NCBI GenBank assembly: GCA_021817645.1
Contig: JAKAGH010000094.1
Coordinates: 1 to 10,032 of the forward strand
Reading direction: 5' to 3'
Length of the DNA: 10,032 nucleotides
From: Deltaproteobacteria bacterium
GTDB taxonomy: Bacteria > Desulfobacterota > Desulfobaccia > Desulfobaccales > 0-14-0-80-60-11
The notes under the pieces were generated by a model. It searched no databases, was not told the DNA's origin, and worked only from the letters and a program-made list of their open reading frames with translations. Of the stretch, positions 4,899 to 10,032 are shown in pieces; within the stretch, counting starts at the first letter, position 1, and every line of letters begins with the position of its first letter. Made by a program: the position numbers and the translations under genes.

Positions 4899-4919
4899 TG
4901 AGACTAAGTCTCAGTCTCA
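4899..4919. promoter_or_regulatory. 7-1-7 palindrome plus third half-site upstream of feo (Fur-type operator)
   Basis: TGAGACT (4899-4905), A, AGTCTCA (4907-4913) is a perfect 7-1-7 inverted repeat, the geometry of a Fur box. A second AGTCTCA at 4913-4919 overlaps the first by one base, giving three half-sites. It shares TGAnAnTnAGnnTCA with the box on the fur promoter, so the neighbouring Fur is the likely ligand. It lies 22 bases upstream of the first feoA start. A clear -10/-35 pair could not be assigned. Confidence 0.6.
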
Positions 4920-4941
4920 TTTATTTATGGAGGTTTGCAAG

Positions 4942-5208
4942 ATGGTTCCTTTGGGACTGCTGTCAGTGGGCGAAAAGGCCGAAGTGGCTGAGAACAGAAT
5001 AGACGAGCTTTTTTCTCCTTGTTCCCAATGCAAATGCACTAATCCGGAGTGCTGCTCCCGGATCGAGGATCTGGGGCTGCGGCAGGGCAAGGTCTGCGAG
5101 GTCCTCAATAACCACGGGCAGGGAGTAATGCTAATCAAAGTGGATGGCTCCCGGATCGCCATGAACCGGGGTCTGGCCATGAAGATCATGGTGCGGAGGA
5201 GGTCTTAA
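4942..5208 (+). CDS. feoA: FeoA-domain protein with N-terminal cysteine cluster
   Basis: FeoA proteins are small SH3-like cytosolic partners of the FeoB ferrous iron transporter. This 88-residue product has a recognisable FeoA C-terminal core: RIEDLGLRQGKVCEVLN (40-56), the GQGVMLIKVDGSRIAMN stretch and RGLAMKIMV. Unlike the standard FeoA that follows it, it carries an inserted cluster with cysteines at 27, 30, 32, 37 and 38, plus C52, suited to binding a metal or an iron-sulfur centre. The start at 4942 is chosen over the ATG at 4927 because GGAGG at 4929-4933 is then eight bases upstream, and it would otherwise lie inside the gene. It is the first gene of the feo operon, directly after the palindrome. 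Its stop codon shares one base with the next start (TAATG). Confidence 0.85.
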   Translation: MVPLGLLSVGEKAEVAENRIDELFSPCSQCKCTNPECCSRIEDLGLRQGKVCEVLNNHGQGVMLIKVDGSRIAMNRGLAMKIMVRRRS

Positions 5209-5435
5209 TGAACCTGGCGAAATTAGCCCCCGGCGAACGGGGTAAGATCACCAAAATCGGGGCCCTGGGCCCCTTGAAGCGGCGGCTTATGGACATGGGG
5301 GTCCTGGTGGGCGAAGAGGTGCGGGTGGAAAAGGTCGCGCCCCTGGGCGACCCCATCGAGATTACCGTCAAAAACTATAAACTCTCCCTCCGCAAGAGCG
5401 AGGCCGAGGGCATCGCCGTGGAGGTGGTGGCATGA
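5208..5435 (+). CDS. feoA: FeoA, ferrous iron transport accessory protein
   Basis: A canonical 75-residue FeoA, the usual length. It has MNLAKLAPGERGKITKI at the N-terminus, the hallmark LKRRLMDMGVLVGEEVRVEKVAPLGDP (about 23-49) and a closing LSLRKSEAEGIAVEVV. FeoA acts in the cytosol on FeoB and is needed for Fe(II) uptake in several bacteria. The ATG overlaps the stop of the preceding gene by one base and follows a GGAGGAGG purine run. Its own TGA overlaps the feoB ATG (ATGA), so all three genes are translationally coupled. Two FeoA proteins per FeoB is a known arrangement; the second is the ordinary one here. Confidence 0.95.
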   Translation: MNLAKLAPGERGKITKIGALGPLKRRLMDMGVLVGEEVRVEKVAPLGDPIEITVKNYKLSLRKSEAEGIAVEVVA

Positions 5436-7645
5436 AAAGCTTGGCCCTGAAAATCCCGCCCGCGCCCGCGGCCCAAAAAATCCTGACCGTAGCGGTGGCG
5501 GGCAACCCCAATGCCGGCAAATCCACCCTGATCAACGCCATTGCCGGCACCCGCCTGCAGGTGGGCAACTGGCCGGGGGTGACGGTGGAGAAGAAAGAGG
5601 CGGTCTTGGAATACCAGGGCCAAAAGATCCGCCTGGTGGACCTGCCCGGCACTTACAGCCTCAGCCCCTATAGCGAAGAAGAGCGCATCGCCCGGGATTT
5701 CCTGCTGGAGGAAGCCCCGGACGTCATTATCGACGTAATCGACGCCACCAATCTCGAGAGAAATCTCTACCTGACCATGCAGTTGCTGGAGCTGGGCCTG
5801 CCGGTGGTGGCCGCCCTGAATATCTATGACGAAGCTCATAACCAGGGCCTGCAGATCAACACCCGGGCCATCGAGGAGGTCCTGGGCGCCCGGGTGGTGC
5901 CCACGGTAGCCACCAAGAAGCGAGGGGTGGAGGAACTCCTGGCCGCGATGGTGGCGGTGGGGGACGATCCCGGCGCCCGGCGGCCCCGGACCGTGAGTTA
6001 CGGCACGGATATCGAAACCGCAGCCCAGGAGGTGGCGGAGGAAATCAAAAGGCTCCATCCTCACCTGGAGGAGCGGTACCCCTTGAGGTGGCTGGCCCTG
6101 AAGCTCCTGGAGGGAGACCGCCAGGTGCTCCAGGAGGCCCGGCTGGGCGGCAACGAGGCCTTTGCCGGCGGCCAGGCCGTGCGGCATTTGCGCCAGGCCC
6201 ACGGCGAGGATCTGGAGGCGCTGATGGCCGACGCCCGTTATGGCCGGGCCGCGGGGCTCACCCGGGAAGTCATGAAGAAAGCCGAGCGCCAGCGGACGGA
6301 GCTGACCGAGAAGATCGACCGCTGGGTCCTTAACCGTTTCCTGGGCATCCCCATCTTTTTGGCCGCCATGTGGCTGGTCTTCAAGCTCACTTTTGACCTG
6401 TCCGCGCCTTTTTCCGACTGGATGGACCAGATGATCAACGGTCCCTTCAAGCGGGGGGCCGAGGCCCTGATGACCCTGCTCCAGGCCCCGGATTGGCTGG
6501 TCTCTTTGGCCACCGACGGGGTCATCGCCGGGGTGGGGTTCGTCCTGGTCTTCATTCCGGTGATCTTTGCCATGATGTTCTTCATCACCTTTCTGGAGGG
6601 CAGCGGCTACATGGCCCGGGCCGCGTTTGTCATGGACCGGGCCATGCACGCCATGGGCCTGCACGGCAAGTCCTTCATCCCCCTGCTCCTGGGCTTCGGC
6701 TGCAACGTGCCCGCGATTTATGCCACCCGCACCCTGGAGAACCCCCGGGACAAGGCCCTGACCGCGCTTCTGATTCCGCTGATGTCCTGCGGGGCCCGGC
6801 TGCCGGTCTACGTGGTCTTTGTGGGGGTCTTTTTTGCGGCCTATTCGGGCACGGTCATCTGGTCCCTCTATGTCCTGGGCCTGGGGCTGGCGGTGATTAT
6901 GGGCGTTTTGTTCAAGAAGACCATCTTTCGGGGAGAGTACCCCCTGTTCATCATGGAACTGCCCCCCTACCGGCTGCCGGGGCTGAAGAGCCTCCTGATC
7001 CATACCTGGGAGAAGGGCAAGCACTTTCTCATCAAGGCCGGAACTTACATCTTCGCAGTGTCGGTGCTCACCTGGTTCCTGTTGAACCTGCCCTGGGGGG
7101 TGGAACAGAAAAAGGACTCCTATCTGGGCCAGGCCGCCGCGGTGGTGGCTCCTGTACTAAAACCTCTGGGTTTCGGGAACTGGGAAGCCGCGGCCTCTCT
7201 GATCACCGGGGTCATTGCCAAGGAGATCGTGGTGGGCACCATGGGCGAGATTTATACCCCTAAGGCCAAGGACGCAAAGCAGGAAGCGGCCCCGACCCTG
7301 GGCGAAGATCTAAAGGAGATGGGCGTCTCTTTCCTGGCCGCGGGCAAAGAAGCGGTCCTCAATGTCTTTTCCTCCTTCGGCAGTACCAAATTCTCCATGG
7401 AGGAGAAGGAAAAGAACCGGCCCTTGAAGGCCGTGATCCAACAACAGTTCACGCCCCTGAGCGCCTATGCCTTCATGGCCTTTGTGCTGCTCTACATGCC
7501 CTGCATGGTGGTGGCCGTGGCCTTCCGGCACGAGTTCGGCTCCTGGAAATGGTTCGGCGTGGCCTTTGGTTATGAAATGATCCTGGCCTGGGTGGTGGCC
7601 CTGGCCATCTACCAAGGCGGGAAACTCTTGGGACTGGGGGGTTGA
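5432..7645 (+). CDS. feoB: FeoB, ferrous iron transporter with N-terminal G domain
   Basis: FeoB is the inner-membrane Fe(II) importer fused to a GTPase-like domain. The 737-residue product is near the family's normal length. The G motifs are in order: G1 GNPNAGKST (24-32), the G2 region GNWPGVTVEKKE (45-56), G3 DLPGTYSLSPYSEEE (70-84) and G4 NIYDE (130-134). The helical linker follows to about residue 290. The membrane part begins with FLGIPIFLAAMWLVFKL. It contains both Gate regions, recognised by GSGYMARAAFVMDR (about 390-403), LLLGFGCNVPAI, then LIPLMSCGARLPVYV, and ends with a cluster containing LLYMPCMVV. The cysteines in GCNVPA, SCGARLP and YMPC are the ones usually proposed for iron passage. 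It overlaps feoA by four bases and is followed one base after its stop by the FeoB-associated Cys-rich gene. Iron-dependent control by the palindrome at 4899-4919 is likely. Confidence 0.97.
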   Translation: MKSLALKIPPAPAAQKILTVAVAGNPNAGKSTLINAIAGTRLQVGNWPGVTVEKKEAVLEYQGQKIRLVDLPGTYSLSPYSEEERIARDFLLEEAPDVIIDVIDATNLERNLYLTMQLLELGLPVVAALNIYDEAHNQGLQINTRAIEEVLGARVVPTVATKKRGVEELLAAMVAVGDDPGARRPRTVSYGTDIETAAQEVAEEIKRLHPHLEERYPLRWLALKLLEGDRQVLQEARLGGNEAFAGGQAVRHLRQAHGEDLEALMADARYGRAAGLTREVMKKAERQRTELTEKIDRWVLNRFLGIPIFLAAMWLVFKLTFDLSAPFSDWMDQMINGPFKRGAEALMTLLQAPDWLVSLATDGVIAGVGFVLVFIPVIFAMMFFITFLEGSGYMARAAFVMDRAMHAMGLHGKSFIPLLLGFGCNVPAIYATRTLENPRDKALTALLIPLMSCGARLPVYVVFVGVFFAAYSGTVIWSLYVLGLGLAVIMGVLFKKTIFRGEYPLFIMELPPYRLPGLKSLLIHTWEKGKHFLIKAGTYIFAVSVLTWFLLNLPWGVEQKKDSYLGQAAAVVAPVLKPLGFGNWEAAASLITGVIAKEIVVGTMGEIYTPKAKDAKQEAAPTLGEDLKEMGVSFLAAGKEAVLNVFSSFGSTKFSMEEKEKNRPLKAVIQQQFTPLSAYAFMAFVLLYMPCMVVAVAFRHEFGSWKWFGVAFGYEMILAWVVALAIYQGGKLLGLGG

Positions 7646-7646
7646 G

Positions 7647-7787
7647 ATGACTTGGACGGATCTGTTACTGGCAGGAGCCAGCATTGCCGGAGCCCTATAT
7701 TTGCTGTACCGCTCGGTCTGGAAAAAAGGAGCCTTTTGCCCGGGCTGCGATTCCCATAACTGCGGCGCCAAGGGAGAAAAGAAATAA
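7647..7787 (+). CDS. FeoB-associated Cys-rich membrane protein
   Basis: A 46-residue gene beginning one base after the feoB stop. The product has one N-terminal membrane helix (about 5-23: DLLLAGASIAGALYLLYRS) and a short basic stretch (WKKG). A compact cysteine tail CPGCDSHNCGAKGEKK completes it, with three cysteines and one histidine. That is the architecture of the small 'FeoB-associated Cys-rich membrane protein' family, found at the end of many feo operons in anaerobes. Its role is unproven; binding Fe(II) or assisting FeoB at the membrane is the usual suggestion. Position, size, membrane helix and CxxC tail all agree, so this is a real gene despite its length. It is probably the last gene of the feo transcript: a 59-base gap follows. 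Confidence 0.85.
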   Translation: MTWTDLLLAGASIAGALYLLYRSVWKKGAFCPGCDSHNCGAKGEKK

Positions 7788-7846
7788 GTTGCTTAGCTAG
7801 GAATCGTTCAGGAGCAGCAACGCAGAGACAACCGTGAAAGGATTGC

Positions 7847-8884
7847 ATGATGTTTTGGATCTGGCCCAAGAAATTAATATTACTTGTTTCGGTTATGCTT
7901 TTGGAACTGATCGCCGTTTCCTCCGGCCTGGCGGCCATCGGCCCCGGCGACTCTTCCCACAAACAGGAAAAAAACCTCCAGGCAGCAGAAGAACCTGAAG
8001 AGGAAGCCAAGAAAGAGGATGAATGTCCCGCCACTTTCGGGCCTATCATCACCGACACCGCCATCCCCATTGAGAAAGGCAAATTCGCGCTCCAGCCCAC
8101 CTGGGGACTGAGCTTTCAAACCGGCTCTTTCACTCCCAGTTGGCGGCGGGTCTCGGCGGGCGGAGATTTCCAATCTTACGGCATGAGCCTGAAGCTGACC
8201 TACGGCCTCTGGAACAACCTCGAGGTCTACACGGTGATTCCTTATATCCACAATTGGGCCGGCAACGTCAACGAGCCCGGACCGAACGGCGAACGGGCCG
8301 CGGCTTTCGGGGGCCTGGGCGACATCAACCTGACCCTCAAATATCGCCTGGTGGAAGAAGGCCCCGTCGCCCCCACGGTGAGCGCCATCTTTGCCCCCAC
8401 CTTCCCCACCAGCCATTTTCGGCGCCTCAATCCCGGGCGGCTGGGGACGGATGCTATCGGCGGCGGCAGTTATGCCTTCACCTCAGGCCTTAATTTATCC
8501 AAGTACGTGAAACCTCTCATTTTGTATGGCAATTTCTATTATGCCTGGCAGAGCGATTTCACCACCGACGAGGCGGATGGAGACGGTAACCCCATCCAAC
8601 GGCGGAATCATCCCCGGGATTTTGTCACGGTGAACCTGGCGGCGGAATATCCCATTACCAAGAAAGGGGTGGCGCTCTTGGAGCTGACCAGCAACTGGGA
8701 TGCCGGGCGGCTGGTGGGGCCCAAGGCCAATGCCCAGCCCACCGCCCTGGTTTCGGTGTTGCCGGGGATCGAGTATATGGCCACGGATAAACTCTCCCTG
8801 GCCCTGGGGGTGAACTTTGATTTGGCCGGGAAGAACACCAGCGCCAATATCACTCCTCTGTTATCCATGGTGTATGCTTTCTAA
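7847..8884 (+). CDS. Predicted outer-membrane beta-barrel protein (phenol/MetA-degradation 'transporter'-like)
   Basis: A 345-residue exported protein. It has a signal peptide (MMFWIWPKK followed by a hydrophobic core to about residue 28, with a likely cut near GLAA). A highly charged Glu/Lys-rich linker follows (about 38-59) with one cysteine at 60. After that come regularly alternating amphipathic strands, for example FALQPTWGLSFQTGSF, SYGMSLKLTYGLWNNLEVYTVIPY, DINLTLKYRLV and LALGVNFDLAG. It ends in VYAF, a C-terminal aromatic typical of barrels inserted by the BAM complex. The repertoire (GLGDINLTLKYRL, PTFPTSHFRRLNPG) resembles the Phenol_MetA_deg-type barrels often annotated as transporters. 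The substrate is unknown. ATGs at 7847 and 7850 are equivalent; a weak AAAGGA site lies upstream. The next gene starts 25 bases after its stop and is probably co-transcribed. Whether feo transcription reaches it is unclear. Confidence 0.75.
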   Translation: MMFWIWPKKLILLVSVMLLELIAVSSGLAAIGPGDSSHKQEKNLQAAEEPEEEAKKEDECPATFGPIITDTAIPIEKGKFALQPTWGLSFQTGSFTPSWRRVSAGGDFQSYGMSLKLTYGLWNNLEVYTVIPYIHNWAGNVNEPGPNGERAAAFGGLGDINLTLKYRLVEEGPVAPTVSAIFAPTFPTSHFRRLNPGRLGTDAIGGGSYAFTSGLNLSKYVKPLILYGNFYYAWQSDFTTDEADGDGNPIQRRNHPRDFVTVNLAAEYPITKKGVALLELTSNWDAGRLVGPKANAQPTALVSVLPGIEYMATDKLSLALGVNFDLAGKNTSANITPLLSMVYAF

Positions 8885-8909
8885 CCAATATGAGATAAGG
8901 AGACTTCCC

Positions 8910-9374
8910 ATGAATAGACGGCAATTTATGGCTCTGGGCCTGGCGGTGGCCTTTCTCGCCCTGGGTCTGTCCTCTCAAGCTTGGGCCCAAGGCCGGGGCC
9001 AGGGCTTCCGGGCCTGCCTCTACGCGGCGTATGTCTGTCCCCTGAAAGCTAGCTGCAAGCCCTTTGACGAGAAGGGGAAAGTGACCCGGGTGCTCACCGA
9101 AACCCTGGCGGAGGGGATGTATCCGGGCATGGCCCTGGTGCTGGACACCAAGGGGATGGGACAGGTGCACGTCCACCTGGGACCGGTCTGGTACCTGGAG
9201 CGCCAGGAGTTCGATCTTAAGGCCGGGGACGAGGTCCGGGTTAAGGGAGTATGCGAAAAGACCGCGGACGGCAGGCACCGGGTGGTCGCGTATGAGCTGA
9301 CCCGGGGAGACCACGTCCTCCAACTCCGGGATTCCCAGGGCCGCCCCCACTGGGAGGCCTGGCGTAAACGGTAA
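8910..9374 (+). CDS. Small exported protein with Tat-like signal and OB-fold-like domain, unknown function
   Basis: A 154-residue protein. The start at 8910 has AAGGAGA about seven bases upstream; a longer reading from 8817 would overlap the previous gene and was rejected. The N-terminus MNRRQFMALGLAVAFLALG resembles a Tat signal (RRxF followed by a hydrophobic core) with an AWA-Q cleavage site near 26. The mature part has three cysteines at 36, 43 and 49 and a fourth at 115. A beta-rich domain follows: GKVTRVLTETLAEGMYPGMALVLDT, then VHVHLGPVWYLERQ (87-99), LKAGDEVRVKGVC (103-115) and a closing LQLRDSQGRPHWEAW. The 'GxVxxV...VHLGPxWYL...GDxVxVxG...LRDxxGxPxW' pattern recurs in periplasmic proteins of Desulfobacterota and in some magnetosome-type proteins, and suggests a small OB-like barrel. 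Its function is unknown. It pairs with the upstream barrel gene. Confidence 0.75.
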   Translation: MNRRQFMALGLAVAFLALGLSSQAWAQGRGQGFRACLYAAYVCPLKASCKPFDEKGKVTRVLTETLAEGMYPGMALVLDTKGMGQVHVHLGPVWYLERQEFDLKAGDEVRVKGVCEKTADGRHRVVAYELTRGDHVLQLRDSQGRPHWEAWRKR

Positions 9375-9396
9375 ATTTTTTCATTCTTAAAAGGAA

Positions 9397-9435
9397 GGTG
9401 CCTCAGGCTGCGCTAGATGGCAAGCCTGTGGCGCC
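9397..9435. repeat. Long GC-rich hairpin downstream of the exported-protein gene
   Basis: GGTGCCTCAGGCT at 9397-9409 and AGCCTGTGGCGCC at 9423-9435 form a 13-bp stem with 11 Watson-Crick pairs, one G-T pair and one mismatch, around a 13-base loop. It lies 23 bases after the stop codon. The nearest T-run (9462-9466) is too far for a classical intrinsic terminator, so it may be a 3' mRNA-stabilising hairpin or a terminator of another type. Nothing coding was seen in the rest of 9375-9654. Confidence 0.45.
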
Positions 9436-9535
9436 GGCCGCTGCCCTGTCATCAAAAAATCTTTTTCCCACCCCTGGCCTTCCCCACCCGGGAATCCCAA
9501 AACCTGCGAACTCCGCGGCTGCCCCCTTCCTTTTA

Positions 9536-9565
9536 TGGACATTTTGTTTTAATTTAGATTAATAT
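9536..9565 (+). promoter_or_regulatory. Candidate sigma-70 promoter of pfp
   Basis: TGGACA at 9536-9541 (5 of 6 to the -35 consensus) and TAATAT at 9560-9565 (4 of 6 to the -10) are 18 bases apart, in the only AT-rich patch of this intergenic region. The start would fall near 9572, giving a leader of about 83 bases. That leader contains a small hairpin, GGGCG and CGCCC around CGGTC. No riboswitch was recognised. Confidence 0.45.
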
Positions 9566-9654
9566 GGCCGATTGATGGGTGGGCGCGGTCCGCCCTGGTT
9601 TTAGTCGCCGGGGAAATGAGTAGCGTCACGGCCAAATGGGATTAAGGAGAAGCA

Positions 9655-10032
9655 ATGATGGAAGCCAAGGCCAAGGGTCCGGGCCAGGGGGAGATAGAGA
9701 CAGTGATCGCGGGTCTATTGCAGCCGGAGACCCCGTTTGCCAGGGAAAGGCGGGCTTATCAGCCGCGGCTCTGTCCCTGCCTTAACGAGACCGGGGCCAC
9801 CCGGCCCCTGGCCGGGCCGGCGCTGGAGCCCCTGAAGGTGGCCCGGGACCAGCTGCCCTTTGTGAGCCAGAATCGGCTGCTGGAAGTCATTCCCGGCAAC
9901 CCTGCCGACGATGAACCCCGGCGGCTCGGCATCGTCCTGTCCGGCGGCCCGTCTCCTGGGGGTCACAACGTCATTGCCGGGCTCTTCGAGGCCGCGAAGC
10001 GGGCCCATCCCGAGAACCAGGTGCTGGGCTTC
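9655..10032 (+). CDS. pfp: Pyrophosphate--fructose 6-phosphate 1-phosphotransferase (long form), N-terminal part
   Basis: The first 126 codons of a gene that runs off the right edge. PFP makes fructose 1,6-bisphosphate from fructose 6-phosphate with pyrophosphate instead of ATP, and it is reversible, so it serves both glycolysis and gluconeogenesis in the cytosol. The extended N-terminus (about 90 residues before the nucleotide-site motif) marks the long, plant-like PFP subfamily rather than the short PfkA type. It includes ARDQLPFVSQNRLLEV (63-78). The key motif is LGIVLSGGPSPGGHNVIAGLF (91-111); other long-form enzymes usually read GGQAPGGHN here. ATG codons at 9655 and 9658 are both possible, five and eight bases after AAGGAG; the first is given. 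A candidate promoter lies at 9536-9565. Confidence 0.92.
   Translation, partial: MMEAKAKGPGQGEIETVIAGLLQPETPFARERRAYQPRLCPCLNETGATRPLAGPALEPLKVARDQLPFVSQNRLLEVIPGNPADDEPRRLGIVLSGGPSPGGHNVIAGLFEAAKRAHPENQVLGF

Noticed and set aside
5375..7024. 549-codon open frame on the minus strand opposite feoB
   Set aside because: It is the GC-driven antisense shadow of feoB, is rich in Gln/Gly/His with no family resemblance, and lies wholly over a certain gene.
6493..7263. 256-codon plus-strand frame inside feoB
   Set aside because: Shifted reading of the feoB membrane domain; Gly/His/Pro-rich and without membrane segments.
7788..7821. Hairpin GTTGCT/AGCAAC after the feo genes as a terminator
   Set aside because: Only six pairs around a 22-base loop and no T-run, so it is not convincing as an intrinsic terminator.
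8817..8909. Upstream extension of the exported-protein gene to 8817
   Set aside because: It would overlap the end of the barrel gene and bury the signal peptide; the ATG at 8910 has a proper ribosome site and gives a normal signal sequence.
1..10032. CRISPR array, tRNA/rRNA, transposase or phage genes
   Set aside because: Looked for regular direct repeats with spacers, tRNA arms and transposase or integrase motifs; none was seen.

Overview
The window is a GC-rich stretch of bacterial chromosome. It most likely comes from an anaerobic Desulfobacterota ('Deltaproteobacteria') lineage such as the Desulfobacca/Syntrophobacter groups. The clues are an HdrA-type start, a hydrogenase maturation gene, GlnRS rather than an obvious indirect route, a -24/-12 (sigma-54-type) promoter, a Fur-linked double-FeoA/FeoB locus and a long-form pyrophosphate-dependent phosphofructokinase. 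The lineage is inferred from gene content and protein style, not from a search.

Layout. 1-89 (-): start of an HdrA-like flavoprotein gene running off the left edge, with a good sigma-54-type promoter at 197-213. 90-668: a long non-coding region with nested inverted repeats (316-376) and a large imperfect hairpin with competing partners (474-590). 669-1043 (+): hypA. 1040-1595 (-): a BrnT/BrnA toxin-antitoxin pair, convergent with hypA, with its stop codon interlocked with that of hypA; a perfect palindrome sits just upstream of brnT. 1724-3415 (-): glnS. 3416-3613: intergenic DNA with three hairpin repeats. 3614-4218 (-): two small, translationally coupled genes of unknown function, one a DUF4389-type membrane protein.

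4389-7787 (+) is an iron-uptake module. It contains a Fur-family regulator with a Fur-type box over its own promoter, a second 7-1-7 palindrome ahead of feo, a Cys-rich FeoA variant, a canonical FeoA, full-length FeoB and a 46-residue FeoB-associated Cys-rich membrane protein. The last four overlap or nearly touch and must be one transcript for ferrous iron import, probably repressed by the adjacent Fur when iron is replete.

7847-9374 (+): a predicted outer-membrane beta-barrel and, 25 bases later, a small exported protein with a Tat-like signal; their joint job is unknown. 9375-9654: non-coding, with a long hairpin and a plausible sigma-70 promoter. 9655-10032 (+): the start of pfp, cut by the right edge.

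No CRISPR array, complete insertion sequence, tRNA or rRNA was seen. The least explained parts are the structured region upstream of hypA, the Cys-cluster FeoA and the barrel/exported-protein pair.
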